64,000 nt of DNA from UBA9300 sp032260385 (GCA_032260385.1 JAVVEL010000014.1:1-64000), one strand, 5' to 3'. Shown: positions 27,549-37,110, counted from the first letter of the stretch. Program-made: numbers and translations. The notes: generated from the sequence alone by a model not told the origin.

Positions 27549-29696
27549 ATGAAAAGACTAGTATCAATATTAATTGCTCTTATTCTTAGCCTGAATATGA
27601 GCCTGAGGGCTGATGAAGGGATGTGGCTGCTGCCACTGCTCGAACAGCTGAATATGGGCAAAATGACTGAGCTTGGCCTCGAGCTGAGCGCCGAGGAAAT
27701 ATACAGCCTGAATCAAGCCTCGATAAAAGACGCCATAGTTATTTTCGGCGGTGGCTGCACTGCCGAAATCGTTTCATCGCAAGGCCTCCTGCTTACAAAT
27801 CACCATTGCGGATATGGCACTATCCAATCACACAGCACAGTTGAACACGATTACCTGAAAGACGGATTCTGGGCAATGTCAAAGGACCAGGAACTGCCAA
27901 ACCCGGGACTGAGCGTAACCTTCCTTGTAAGAATTGAGGATGTTACCGACCGTGTCCTCAAAAATGTCACCCTGGAAATGACTGAAAGGGAAAGGGCCGA
28001 TGCAATAAATGTTGTGAGAGAAGAAATAGTAAGTGAAACAACTGACGGTAATCACTACCGCGCAAACGTTAGCTCATTTTTCGGAGGTAATAACTATTAC
28101 CTTCTTGTTTATGAAATCTATAGTGACGTAAGACTGGTGGGCGCCCCTCCATCTTCAATAGGTAAATTCGGCCACGATTCTGATAACTGGGAATGGCCAC
28201 GCCATACGGGCGACTTCAGCGTCTTCCGTGTTTATATGAGCCCCGATGGGAACCCCGCTGAATATTCCGAAGAGAATATACCCCTGAAACCAAGATATTA
28301 CCTTCCTGTTTCAGCCAGTGGTATTGATGAAAACGACTTCGCAATGATCCTTGGCTACCCGGGAGGAACACAGAGGTACATGACCTCATACGGCGTTGAT
28401 GAAGTACTGTCAATCACCCACCCTAACAGGATCAAAATACGTGGCATACGCCAGGAAATACTTATGGCCGATATGATGGCCGATCCCAAAGTAAATATAC
28501 AGTATGCATCAAAATATTCAGGATCATCCAATTACTGGAAATTCTCCATTGGTCAGAAACAGGGACTGGAGAGACTGAATGTTAAGGATGAAAAGGAAAA
28601 ACTGGAGAAAAAATTTACCGAATGGGTGAGCAAAAACAGGAAGAGACAGGAAAAATACGGTAATGCACTGGATCTGATTAAAACCTCCATAGAAGGAAGG
28701 GCCGATTTCAATAATGCCCAGCAGTACTTAGCCGAATGCCTGATGCGAGGAACTGAACTGCCGGCAATGGCTCGCAATGCCCAGGGACTGATTTCAGCAC
28801 TGGCAAGTGAGGATGAAGAAGAAATAAATGAGGCCGTATTAAGACTTAAGAAAAGAGCCGAGGGATTCTATAAAGATTACAATCCCCCAACCGACAGGAA
28901 GGCAACAAAGGCAATGATAAAAGTCTTTAAGGAAGACATTGACCCATTATACTGGCCCGAATTTGTGGCACAGATAGATCAGCAATTCGGTGGGGATGTG
29001 GACAGGTATGTCGACTATATGTTCGATAATTCAATATTCACTTCCGAAGAAAAATTTATGAGCTTCCTGGCTAAGCCTGATGCCGAAAAGCTTGAAACCG
29101 ACCCTGCCCTGAAAAACGGTATGGATGTTATGATGGTTTATCGCGACCTGATGCAGAAGTCGGGCGAGTTCGATACAAACCTGGAAAAAGGAAGACGCCT
29201 TTATATTGCCGGTCTGAGAGAAATGGATCCCGAACTGGTCCTCTATCCCGATGCAAATTTCACAATGCGCCTGACCTATGGTTCAGTATTGCCCTACCAA
29301 CCAAAAGATGCCGTAATATACAAACACTTCACAACTATGGAAGGAGTTATTGAAAAATATATACCAGGCGACTATGAATATGACCTTCCTGACAGGCTTA
29401 TAGAACTTTACGGGCAAAAGAAATTCGGAAAGTATGCCGATCCGGCCGGACATATGCCTGTGTGCTTCTTAACCAATTGTGATATAACAGGTGGCAACTC
29501 GGGAAGCCCGGTTATTAACGGTAAGGGTGAACTGATAGGACTTGCCTTTGACGGTAACTGGGAAGCTATGAGCGGTGACGTGGCTTTTGAACCCGACCTG
29601 CAAAGATGTATCAGTGTTGATATACGCTATGTGCTCTGGATAATGGATATCTACGCCGGTGCCGGCCACCTGGTGGAAGAAATGGATATACGTTAA
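27549..29696 (+). CDS. S46-family dipeptidyl-peptidase (DPP7/DPP11 type)
   Basis: A 715-residue periplasmic serine peptidase that removes dipeptides from the N-terminus of oligopeptides; the family is typical of peptide-fermenting Bacteroidota. A signal peptide covers about residues 1-21. The chymotrypsin-like triad is visible as His in LLTNHHCGYG and Ser in GGNSGSPVING, with an Asp in the region between (GHDSDNWEWPRH is also conserved). A helical lid domain occupies about 280-570. Whether it prefers hydrophobic (DPP7) or acidic (DPP11) P1 residues depends on one position near residue 675 that I cannot assign without an alignment. Confidence 0.93.
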   Translation: MKRLVSILIALILSLNMSLRADEGMWLLPLLEQLNMGKMTELGLELSAEEIYSLNQASIKDAIVIFGGGCTAEIVSSQGLLLTNHHCGYGTIQSHSTVEHDYLKDGFWAMSKDQELPNPGLSVTFLVRIEDVTDRVLKNVTLEMTERERADAINVVREEIVSETTDGNHYRANVSSFFGGNNYYLLVYEIYSDVRLVGAPPSSIGKFGHDSDNWEWPRHTGDFSVFRVYMSPDGNPAEYSEENIPLKPRYYLPVSASGIDENDFAMILGYPGGTQRYMTSYGVDEVLSITHPNRIKIRGIRQEILMADMMADPKVNIQYASKYSGSSNYWKFSIGQKQGLERLNVKDEKEKLEKKFTEWVSKNRKRQEKYGNALDLIKTSIEGRADFNNAQQYLAECLMRGTELPAMARNAQGLISALASEDEEEINEAVLRLKKRAEGFYKDYNPPTDRKATKAMIKVFKEDIDPLYWPEFVAQIDQQFGGDVDRYVDYMFDNSIFTSEEKFMSFLAKPDAEKLETDPALKNGMDVMMVYRDLMQKSGEFDTNLEKGRRLYIAGLREMDPELVLYPDANFTMRLTYGSVLPYQPKDAVIYKHFTTMEGVIEKYIPGDYEYDLPDRLIELYGQKKFGKYADPAGHMPVCFLTNCDITGGNSGSPVINGKGELIGLAFDGNWEAMSGDVAFEPDLQRCISVDIRYVLWIMDIYAGAGHLVEEMDIR

Positions 29697-29795
29697 AAGG
29701 AACGGCGAAAGACAACCGAGCCTCGAGTCATCGAGGCGAGCTCACGAGCGGATAGTGATTGTGGCTGGTGGGAGCGAGTAAACGACGAACGGCGG

Positions 29796-29834
29796 AGGGC
29801 AAAGGGTTCATTTCTTTTGCCCTTTGTCTTTTTC
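29796..29834 (+). terminator. Terminator after the S46 peptidase gene
   Basis: The arms AGGGCAAA (29796-29803) and TTTGCCCT (29816-29823) pair around a 12-base loop and are followed by TTGTCTTTTTC. Confidence 0.75.
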
Positions 29835-29875
29835 ACGGCCTTAATATGGCTCTGTCTGCCTTAGCCTATATTTAT

Positions 29876-29883
29876 TATCTTTG
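29876..29883 (+). promoter_or_regulatory. -7 box upstream of the MarC-family gene
   Basis: TATCTTTG fits TAnnTTTG exactly, 22 bases before the start codon. No TTG is found at the -33 distance. Confidence 0.45.
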
Positions 29884-29905
29884 TGCCAAAATATAGTAAA
29901 CCCTG

Positions 29906-30496
29906 ATGGAATTTTTTCAAGAAATAAGCCTTAAACAAACAGTAGCAGCCTTTATGGTGCTCTTTGCAATAATCGATATCCTGGGATCCGTACCCATTAT
30001 TCTTGACATTAAAGCAAAATCAGGTGAAGTGGGTGCCGCCAAGGCAAGCATAGTTGCATTTATAATCTTCCTGATGTTCTTCTTTATCGGTGAACCGCTC
30101 CTGGCTCTTTTCGGAGTCGACATTTCTTCCTTTGCCATAGCAGGATCAATAGTAATCCTTCTGCTTGGTCTTGAAATGGTGCTTGGAATCGAACTTTTTA
30201 AACATGACTCCCCGGGGGGAGGAACGGTTGTACCAATTGCCTTTCCACTGATCGCAGGAGCAGGGTCAATAACCACCTTGCTTTCCTTAAAAGCTGAATA
30301 TGCTCCCGTAAATATTCTAATAGCACTTGTTATTAATATGCTGCTAGTTTTTGCCATTCTTAAAATTACCTCCAGGGTCGAAAAAATACTTGGTCCGTCA
30401 GGATTACATATAATAAGGAAAATTTTCGGCATTATACTGCTTGCAATAGCTGTTAAATTATTCCTGACAAATACAGGAATTAACATCCCTGCTTAA
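29906..30496 (+). CDS. MarC-family integral membrane protein
   Basis: A 196-residue protein with six predicted membrane helices, of the MarC (UPF0056) family. Hallmarks are the polar-containing first helix FAIIDILGSVPIILD, the glycine-rich IAFPLIAGAGSITTLL repeat segment, and IRKIFGIILLAIAVKLFL at the end. Despite the name, the family has no proven role in antibiotic resistance; a transporter function is presumed. rnhA follows after 5 bases, so the two share a transcript. Confidence 0.9.
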   Translation: MEFFQEISLKQTVAAFMVLFAIIDILGSVPIILDIKAKSGEVGAAKASIVAFIIFLMFFFIGEPLLALFGVDISSFAIAGSIVILLLGLEMVLGIELFKHDSPGGGTVVPIAFPLIAGAGSITTLLSLKAEYAPVNILIALVINMLLVFAILKITSRVEKILGPSGLHIIRKIFGIILLAIAVKLFLTNTGINIPA

Positions 30497-30501
30497 AGAA
30501 A

Positions 30502-30990
30502 ATGAGCAAGAAAATAACAATTTTTACCGACGGTGCTGCAAAGGGAAATCCCGGACCGGGGGGCTACGGGGTAGTGCTGCAGACAGACAGGCACAGGAAA
30601 GAGCTTTCGGAAGGCTATAAACTGACAACCAATAACAGGATGGAACTGCTGGCAGTGATAAAAGGTCTTGAAGCATTAAAATTCAGGGGATCAGATGTTA
30701 TTGTTTTCACTGACTCCAGGTATGTAGTGGATGCTGTTAACAAGGAATGGGTCTTCGAATGGGAAAGAAAGGCATTCCGAAAAAAAAAGAATTCAGACCT
30801 CTGGAAACGCTTTCTCAAAATATACCGCCTGCATAATGTGACATTCAGGTGGGTGGAAGGACACGCTGGTATTGAAGGTAACGAGAGGTGCGACAGGCTG
30901 GCGGTGGAAGCATCAGAAAAAGACAAACTCCTCGAAGATGAGGGCTACCTCGAAGACAAGGCAGGGGGAAAACTCTTCGAAACAGAATAA
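30502..30990 (+). CDS. rnhA: Ribonuclease HI
   Basis: Degrades the RNA strand of RNA-DNA hybrids. The 162-residue protein has all catalytic residues: Asp10 (FTDGAAKGNPGPGGYG), Glu48 (NRMELLAVI), Asp71 (VFTDSRYV) and Asp131 (NERCDRLA), plus the conserved His121 (EGHAG). A basic handle-like segment (WERKAFRKKKNSDLWKR) is present. It lacks the N-terminal hybrid-binding domain of eukaryote-like types. It follows the MarC gene closely and is followed by a DUF1987 gene after 49 bases. Confidence 0.97.
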   Translation: MSKKITIFTDGAAKGNPGPGGYGVVLQTDRHRKELSEGYKLTTNNRMELLAVIKGLEALKFRGSDVIVFTDSRYVVDAVNKEWVFEWERKAFRKKKNSDLWKRFLKIYRLHNVTFRWVEGHAGIEGNERCDRLAVEASEKDKLLEDEGYLEDKAGGKLFETE

Positions 30991-31039
30991 TTGCCCCGAA
31001 ACAAGTAAAATTGCATATTTGCAGAAACAAAAAAGTAAA

Positions 31040-31447
31040 ATGCAGAAATTATATTTACCTCCCTCAGACCTCGATCCTGAGATTGATTTCTCACACGATG
31101 AAAATAAATTCAGGATTTCAGGTGTCAGCAGACCGGAAAATGTGCGGGCTACCTATGAAGCCGCTATCAGCTGGCTGTCTGACTACAAGGCTGAACTGGC
31201 AGCCGGCAACTCACCATACAGTAAAGAGAATCCTCTTACCCTGCAACTCGACCTGGAATATTTTAATTCGTCCTCAGCCATCTTCCTTTACGATCTTGTA
31301 ATGATAATAAAAGCCATTAGAGAAGAAAGGATACCGGCACGTATTACCTGGATATACGATCCAGCCGACACGGACTCCCTGGAAGCAGGTGAAGACCTTT
31401 CCATCCTTGCTGAAATGGAATTTGACTATATAAAAAGACAGGCATAA
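31040..31447 (+). CDS. SiaC-family regulatory phosphoprotein (DUF1987)
   Basis: A 135-residue protein of the DUF1987 / SiaC family. In Pseudomonas, SiaC is phosphorylated by the kinase SiaB and dephosphorylated by the SpoIIE/PP2C-type phosphatase SiaA, and controls c-di-GMP and aggregation. Visible family features are the N-terminal PPSDLDPEIDFS with the following FRISGVSRPENV, the Tyr-rich TYEAAISWLSDY and the core LDLEYFNSSSAIFLYDL, which includes the NSSS stretch where the phosphorylated residue would lie. I start it at 31040 (MQKLYLPPSD); a longer frame would run 56 codons into rnhA. No SiaB-like gene is adjacent. The prolyl-tRNA editing gene starts 4 bases later. Confidence 0.82.
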   Translation: MQKLYLPPSDLDPEIDFSHDENKFRISGVSRPENVRATYEAAISWLSDYKAELAAGNSPYSKENPLTLQLDLEYFNSSSAIFLYDLVMIIKAIREERIPARITWIYDPADTDSLEAGEDLSILAEMEFDYIKRQA

Positions 31448-31451
31448 AAGC

Positions 31452-31949
31452 ATGAGAGGGCAGAAAGAACTGTATATAGTGCTAGATAAACTGAATATTC
31501 ATTACCAATACAGGGAACATCCGCCGGTAAATACCATTGAGGAAGCAAGCATATACTGGAAAAATTACGATTCCGGAAGGTGCAAAAATATTTTCCTCAG
31601 AAATCATAAGGGCAATAAGCACTACCTGGTAATTCTGGAGCACCTACGCCAGCTTAATATGAAAGACCTTGAAAAAAGGCTTAAACAGGGTAAGCTCACC
31701 TTTGCCTCGGAGAAAAGACTTATGAAATACCTGGGACTGAAACCCGGGTCAGTGTCTCCCTTCGGCCTGATAAATGACTATAGCAATCATGTACATCTTT
31801 TTATAGATAAAAAGCTGGTCAATTTTGAAAATCTGTCCTTCCATCCCAATAATAATACTGCTTCCCTGATAATCTCAAAAAACGATTTCATACGCTTCCT
31901 CGAATACTGCGGTAACTCCTATGAATTCCTGCAATTATATGACGATTAA
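31452..31949 (+). CDS. Prolyl-tRNA deacylase (ProXp / YbaK-like editing protein)
   Basis: A 165-residue free-standing editing protein related to the INS domain of prolyl-tRNA synthetase; ProXp-ala members hydrolyse Ala-tRNA(Pro). Typical stretches are the N-terminal YREHPPVNTIEEA, the catalytic-Lys region CKNIFLRNHKGNKHYLV and the GxxxP motif in KPGSVSPFGLIND. The C-terminal FIDKKLVNFENLSFHPNNN fits the family. It forms a tight pair with the DUF1987 gene, though no functional link between the two is known. Confidence 0.87.
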   Translation: MRGQKELYIVLDKLNIHYQYREHPPVNTIEEASIYWKNYDSGRCKNIFLRNHKGNKHYLVILEHLRQLNMKDLEKRLKQGKLTFASEKRLMKYLGLKPGSVSPFGLINDYSNHVHLFIDKKLVNFENLSFHPNNNTASLIISKNDFIRFLEYCGNSYEFLQLYDD

Positions 31950-32107
31950 CAGGAAAAATGTATTTCTTTGTAAATTCTCTTACCGCTTTAGGATGAGATA
32001 ATTTACAGGGGAGCCTGCTTATTTAGAAATATTTTAATCAAGCATAAGCCTGCAACAAAAGTTGTGGCAGTCCGTCTTTACCTGTGAATAAAGCTAATTA
32101 ATATACC

Positions 32108-34735
32108 ATGAAGAACCTGACTATGGTGCTCCTGTTGTTTGCAGGCCTTGTTTTTAATGCTAACAGCCAGGGTAACAAAAAAAAATACTATGAAGCTGTT
32201 CGTATTGAGAATGCCCCGTCAATTGACGGTAATCTTGATGACGATGCCTGGCTTCAAAATCACTGGGAAGATGGACTTATACAGCATGAGCCATATGAGA
32301 ACAGGCCTCCGTCACAGCCAACTGAGTTTAAAATTTGTTTCGACGATGTTAACCTCTATGTAGCAATCAAAGCCCTTGATTCCTCACCCGACAGCATCAC
32401 AAACAGGATGAGCCGCAGGGATAACGGGGAGGGCGATATGGTCTTTATAGGCCTAGACAGTTACCATGACCTCCGGACTCTCTTCGTTTTCGGGGTCAGC
32501 TCAGCCGGGGTGCGTTTTGATATAATAATGTCAAATGACGGTCAGAATGAAGACGCCACCTGGGACCCTATCTGGCAGGCGAAAACAAGTATCCATGAAT
32601 GGGGCTGGGCAGCAGAAATGAAGATACCCTTTACACAACTCAGGTTTCAGAAAAACTCTGATGAGGTATGGGGAATGATAGTGGCCAGGCAGATCTTCAG
32701 GCACAACGAGATGAGCTTCTGGCCTGCCATCCCTCGTGACGCACCGGGTATTGTACACCTTGCAGGAGAACTGGGTGGCCTCGAAGGAGTGGAACCAAGA
32801 AAACAATTTGATATTATGCCCTATGGTGTGGCTTCATATAGTAACTACGAAGCCGAAGAAGGCAATCCTTTCAGGACAGGCAGCGACTATAAACTTAAAG
32901 CCGGACTGGATGCAAAAATAGGTGTTACAAATAACCTTACTCTTGACCTCACACTCTTCCCTGACTTCGGACAGGTCGAGGCCGACCCTTCAGAAGTAAA
33001 CCTCACAGCCTTCGAGACTTACTTCGAGGAAAAGAGGCCCTTCTTTATCGAAGGCAATAATATTACCAGTTTCAACGTAGGTCTGGGCGACGGTGATATT
33101 GGAAACGATAACCTGTTTTATTCCAGGCGAATAGGCAGAAGTCCGCATAGATATCCATCCCTGGGGGAATATGAGTATGCAGACGTTCCAACATATACAA
33201 ATATAATAGGGGCAGCCAAACTTACCGGAAAAACAAAGAACGGACTGTCAGTCGGCTTCCTGGAAAGTGTCACCGCAGAGGTGAAAGCCAGGATTGACAG
33301 CGCAGGACAGGATTTAACTGAAATTATTGAACCTCTCACCAATTATTCGCTGGCACGTGTCCAGAAAGATTTTAACAAGGGTAATACAATTATCGGTGGT
33401 GCCGTGACCAATACTATACGCAGACTGGATGGTACCGGTATGGATTACCTGCACAAAAATGCCTCCACTGCAGGTTTGGATTTCACACAATACTTCAAGG
33501 AAAGAAATTATATGCTCTCTGCAAGTATGTACATGAGCCACGTGGAAGGATCAGAAGAGGCTATTACCCGGACACAGATGTCATCTGCGAGATACTACCA
33601 GCGACCTGATGCCGGTCATGTCAACCTTGACACAAGCAGGACAAGCCTGAGCGGTTTCGGAGGAAAAATCCAGGCAGGGAAAATAGGCGGCAAATGGAAC
33701 TTCCTGTGGATGTCGAATTGGAAAAGCCCGGGACTGGAAATAAATGACATGGGCTACCAGAGACAGGCCGACTGGTTTATAAACGTATTGTGGACAGGAT
33801 ATAACTTTACCGAACCCTTCAGTATTTTCAGGAGCCTGAACCTGAATAGTGATGTATTCTTTGTAAATGACTTCAGTGGTGATTTCCTGGGGCTGGGCTA
33901 TGAATGGAATGTGAATGCCAACCTGAAAAACTTCTGGTACGTGGGCACGGGTGGGAATTTTGGTTTTTATAACAAATCCACCAGCATGCTCAGGGGAGGG
34001 CCTTCAATATATATGCCTAACAACTGGAATTACAGGATTCACTTCTCAAGCGATGACAGGAAGAAGGTATCACTTTTTGCAGGCACCTTTTTGAATGGTA
34101 TGGCCGATAAGGTATCCCTCAGTAGCAACTACCAACTGGGTGTTACAATAAGGCCTTCAAATACCCTCCAGTTATCACTCAGCCCGGGATACTCATTACG
34201 TAATGACGAATTCCAGTATATAACCAGAAAGAGCTTTAATGATGATGACAGGTACATTTTTGGGAATATAGAGCAAAAAGTACTGAGTATGTCTATCAGG
34301 ATTAATTACAATATAACACCTGATCTCACAATCCAATACTGGGGACAACCCTTTATTGCCACAGGACAGTACAGTAAGTTTAAAATGATTACGGATCCGA
34401 AAGCTGATGAACTGACCGACAGGTATCATCTCTACACACCTGAACAGATAAGTATGGAAGATGGATATTACGGTATCGATGAAGATATTGATGGTACCTA
34501 TGATTACGGAATAGGAATACCCGATTTCAATGTTGACGAATGGCTTTCAAATCTGGTTATAAGATGGGAATTCCTTCCGGGATCAACCGCCTACCTGGTA
34601 TGGTCACAGTCGAGGGATTTTTACCAGGCTGATGGTGAATTCGAAGTATGGGATAACCTGCATGACCTGTTCACGGATAAGAAAGCCAATAACATTTTCC
34701 TTGTTAAATTATCATACCGATTTGGCCTGAGGTAA
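32108..34735 (+). CDS. DUF5916-family outer-membrane protein with CBM9-like N-terminus
   Basis: An 875-residue exported protein. After a signal peptide (about 1-20) comes a CBM9-like beta-sandwich (about 28-220) with IDGNLDDDAWLQ and LYVAIKALDS, then a DUF5916 domain that is probably a beta-barrel (about 230-875) with ANLTLDLTLFPDFGQVEAD as NNLTLDLTLFPDFGQVEAD, EKRPFFIEGNN and a C-terminal VKLSYRFGLR ending typical of outer-membrane barrels. Function is unknown; relatives are often found near peptidases or glycan genes. Here it stands between a prolyl-tRNA editing gene and the M1 peptidase gene, with its own 158-base upstream gap. Confidence 0.85.
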   Translation: MKNLTMVLLLFAGLVFNANSQGNKKKYYEAVRIENAPSIDGNLDDDAWLQNHWEDGLIQHEPYENRPPSQPTEFKICFDDVNLYVAIKALDSSPDSITNRMSRRDNGEGDMVFIGLDSYHDLRTLFVFGVSSAGVRFDIIMSNDGQNEDATWDPIWQAKTSIHEWGWAAEMKIPFTQLRFQKNSDEVWGMIVARQIFRHNEMSFWPAIPRDAPGIVHLAGELGGLEGVEPRKQFDIMPYGVASYSNYEAEEGNPFRTGSDYKLKAGLDAKIGVTNNLTLDLTLFPDFGQVEADPSEVNLTAFETYFEEKRPFFIEGNNITSFNVGLGDGDIGNDNLFYSRRIGRSPHRYPSLGEYEYADVPTYTNIIGAAKLTGKTKNGLSVGFLESVTAEVKARIDSAGQDLTEIIEPLTNYSLARVQKDFNKGNTIIGGAVTNTIRRLDGTGMDYLHKNASTAGLDFTQYFKERNYMLSASMYMSHVEGSEEAITRTQMSSARYYQRPDAGHVNLDTSRTSLSGFGGKIQAGKIGGKWNFLWMSNWKSPGLEINDMGYQRQADWFINVLWTGYNFTEPFSIFRSLNLNSDVFFVNDFSGDFLGLGYEWNVNANLKNFWYVGTGGNFGFYNKSTSMLRGGPSIYMPNNWNYRIHFSSDDRKKVSLFAGTFLNGMADKVSLSSNYQLGVTIRPSNTLQLSLSPGYSLRNDEFQYITRKSFNDDDRYIFGNIEQKVLSMSIRINYNITPDLTIQYWGQPFIATGQYSKFKMITDPKADELTDRYHLYTPEQISMEDGYYGIDEDIDGTYDYGIGIPDFNVDEWLSNLVIRWEFLPGSTAYLVWSQSRDFYQADGEFEVWDNLHDLFTDKKANNIFLVKLSYRFGLR

Positions 34736-34811
34736 AAAGTCCCGGATATTATTATACAACAAATATTTATTAACTTTATCATCCTGACATACTTCATCAA
34801 CTTTTCTGCAA

Positions 34812-35054
34812 ATGCACAAGCACGGAGGAATAGTCTTCTGCCAGAGAGATAAAAGTGAAACAGGGGCACTGCTTACATTCTTTTACCCAACAAGAGAACT
34901 GGTGGATGAAATGTACAGAAGACTTCAGAATGTGGCGGAATCAGCTCCCAGGGATAACTCAAATTACAGGAACTATCATTTCTATGCAAAGGATCCTGAT
35001 GACAGGCCCATTGAATTCCAGTATTTCTGGAATGATATCAAGGAAATAAAATAA
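34812..35054 (+). pseudogene. Short VOC/glyoxalase-like fragment
   Basis: An 80-residue frame whose end, NYHFYAKDPDDRPIEFQYF, matches the C-terminal strand of VOC (glyoxalase/bleomycin-resistance) proteins, with the metal-ligand-type Glu in IEFQ. The usual domain is about 120 residues with two beta-alpha-beta-beta-beta modules; only the second is present. The frame upstream is closed by a TGA at 34785-34787, so the N-terminal half is absent and not merely mis-started. It could be a remnant or a small domain-size protein. Confidence 0.5.
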
Positions 35055-35159
35055 AAGTTATACCCCCGAAACCTTAAGCCATGCAGGCAGCATAATAAGA
35101 TTAGCATACTCATTAATGATTGAAACATTATTTTAAATATTTAATTGAAAAATAACCAA

Positions 35160-37037
35160 ATGAAACCTTATAAACTGTTAGTAGCCTCGCTTATTCTTGT
35201 AATACCAGTGTCTTTTTCTTCTGCCCAGGATCTGCCTGTTCATCAAGAGTTTCAAAGAGCTGTTGAAAACGGGACAAGAACAATGAAGGGCTACCCCGGT
35301 CCTGCTTACTGGATAAACCATTCCGACTATATACTGGAAGCCGAAGTAATATTTGAAAACGATACTGTATGGATAAAGGGAAAGGCAGATATTACATATC
35401 ATAATGAAAGCCCTGATGAACTAAATATCATTGTATTACGCAGTTACCAGGATATGACTGCCGATGCTGCATTACGTAACTTTTATATCTTCCCTCAAAA
35501 TGAAACCAGGCAGGTTAATTACAGCGACCTGCTTATTGGTGCAGACACAATACCATCGGATATGCTTATGCAAAGCCGTACATCAACAAATCTGATTATC
35601 CGGCTTAATGAGCCACTTGAACCCGGGGATAATATTGATATGAAGCTGAGCTGGAAATATTATATGCACCCCAATGTTAACATAAGACAGGGTGTTTTTG
35701 AAAATGACGCTATCTTCGTTGCATACTGGTATCCGCAGGTTGCAGTCTATGATGACATATATGGATGGGATATGACCGACTATGCCGGCATCGTGGAATT
35801 CTATAACGACTTCAATAACTATAATGTAAGTATAACTTTACCGGCTGGCTACCTGGTATGGGCAGGAGGTGTGCTACAGAACCCGGCAGAAGTCTATACT
35901 CCTGAAATCAGTGATAAGTTAGATAATGCATTAAAAAGTGAGGATATAGTTAATATAATCACAACAGATAATCTGCCTGTCAACCATGGCAACAGGGATA
36001 AAAAAACGTGGAAATTTACAGCTGAAAATACTCCGGATTTTACATTCGCTGCCAGTAAAACACACCTGTGGGATGCATCAGGACTTGAGGTGGAGGATGG
36101 AAGAAAGGTTCTTATTTCAGCTGTTTATCCTGACTCAAGCAAACACTATCATAAGGCTGCAAAGTTTGCAAGGAATGCCATAGAGTACCTCTCTTTTGAA
36201 TGCCCGGGGGTCCCCTACCCATGGCCCTCTATGACAGTCTTTAATTGTGGTGAGGGCTCCGGCGGAATGGAATCGCCCATGATGGTTAACAATGGTGACC
36301 AGGCTACCGAACTATCAGCCGATGAAGTTATATTCCATGAAATATCCCACTCCTACCTTCCCTTCTATACAGGCACAAATGAACGCAGGTTTGCATGGAT
36401 GGACGAAGGCTGGGCCACCTACCAGGGAATAAAGTGGAGTGAGGGTGATCCGGGAGGAACCGGTGGGTCCTTCAGACAGGTCTTCAGTATTGTCAGCGGT
36501 ACTGCCGCTGACCTGCCTCTTATGATACCGACATATTCAATATTTGACGGCCTGGCATCCAACTTTAATAGTTACGGGCGTTCATCACAAGCTTTCTTTG
36601 CTATTGAAGACCAGCTTGGTATTGAGGAAATGAACATGGCATGGAAGACCTTTACCGAAAGATGGCATCATAAACACCCTGCACCATGGGACCTCTTTGT
36701 ATGCTTCGAAGAGGTGGCAGGATATGACCTCGACTGGCTTATACTGCCCTGGTACTACGAATTCAAAACCCAGGAGCTGGAACTTGGCCCCGTCGATACA
36801 AAGACCGGCACCGTGACAGTTAAAAACACGGGAGGACTGCCCCTCCCCGTATACCTGGAACTTGAATATGAGGATGGCAGTAAAAAAACAATACACCGTA
36901 AGCCCGCAGTATTTAAGGATGCAAAAGAAGTTAGCATTGAAATAGAAGATGCCCCGGGGCTGAAATCCGTGCGACTGGGCAATCCCTTCTTTTACGACCG
37001 GGACCTTTCAAACAATAATTGGGCAAAAGAGAAGTAA
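35160..37037 (+). CDS. M1-family metallopeptidase, exported
   Basis: A 625-residue zinc aminopeptidase-like protein. A signal peptide ends near SSAQD. The N-terminal beta domain (about 30-240) is followed by the catalytic domain with FHEISH and, 18 residues on, the Glu of WMDEGWATYQ: the complete HEXXH-x18-E zinc site. The aminopeptidase motif appears as EGSGGMESPMM, a variant of GAMEN. I start at the ATG at 35160; a TTG five codons upstream is in frame but has no support. It is followed by an M28 peptidase gene on the same strand, so both may process peptides released in the periplasm. Confidence 0.9.
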   Translation: MKPYKLLVASLILVIPVSFSSAQDLPVHQEFQRAVENGTRTMKGYPGPAYWINHSDYILEAEVIFENDTVWIKGKADITYHNESPDELNIIVLRSYQDMTADAALRNFYIFPQNETRQVNYSDLLIGADTIPSDMLMQSRTSTNLIIRLNEPLEPGDNIDMKLSWKYYMHPNVNIRQGVFENDAIFVAYWYPQVAVYDDIYGWDMTDYAGIVEFYNDFNNYNVSITLPAGYLVWAGGVLQNPAEVYTPEISDKLDNALKSEDIVNIITTDNLPVNHGNRDKKTWKFTAENTPDFTFAASKTHLWDASGLEVEDGRKVLISAVYPDSSKHYHKAAKFARNAIEYLSFECPGVPYPWPSMTVFNCGEGSGGMESPMMVNNGDQATELSADEVIFHEISHSYLPFYTGTNERRFAWMDEGWATYQGIKWSEGDPGGTGGSFRQVFSIVSGTAADLPLMIPTYSIFDGLASNFNSYGRSSQAFFAIEDQLGIEEMNMAWKTFTERWHHKHPAPWDLFVCFEEVAGYDLDWLILPWYYEFKTQELELGPVDTKTGTVTVKNTGGLPLPVYLELEYEDGSKKTIHRKPAVFKDAKEVSIEIEDAPGLKSVRLGNPFFYDRDLSNNNWAKEK

Positions 37038-37053
37038 GCCAGCCTTCGCTGGC
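37038..37053 (+). terminator. Small hairpin after the M1 gene
   Basis: The arms GCCAGC and GCTGGC pair around a 4-base loop directly after the stop codon. There is no T run, so it may be only a weak terminator or an RNA-stabilising hairpin. Confidence 0.35.
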
Positions 37054-37110
37054 GAGTTAAATAATTAATTACCTTTACAGACTTTTCCATTAAACAAACA
37101 CCTGATAATC

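Larger units (their letters stand above)
29697..29905 (+). other. Gene-free region with hairpins
   Basis: No gene is seen in these 209 bases. A hairpin with arms GCCTCGA (29720-29726) and TCGAGGC (29731-29737) is followed by a G/C-rich stretch, a terminator and the MarC promoter. The composition differs from the neighbouring genes but I see no tRNA or known RNA. Confidence 0.6.

Noticed and set aside
29697..29905. A structured RNA or tRNA in the G/C-rich gap
   Set aside because: Only simple hairpins and a terminator are seen; no tRNA cloverleaf or known riboswitch core fits.
30872..31039. 56-residue N-terminal extension of the DUF1987 protein
   Set aside because: It overlaps rnhA in another frame and is of low-complexity, basic composition; the family start is the Met at 31040.
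32019..32107. A riboswitch before the DUF5916 gene
   Set aside because: A short GCTTAT/ATAAGC pairing is visible but no known riboswitch core is recognised.
35145..35159. TTG start five codons before the M1 peptidase
   Set aside because: The ATG at 35160 gives a normal signal peptide and no support exists for the TTG.
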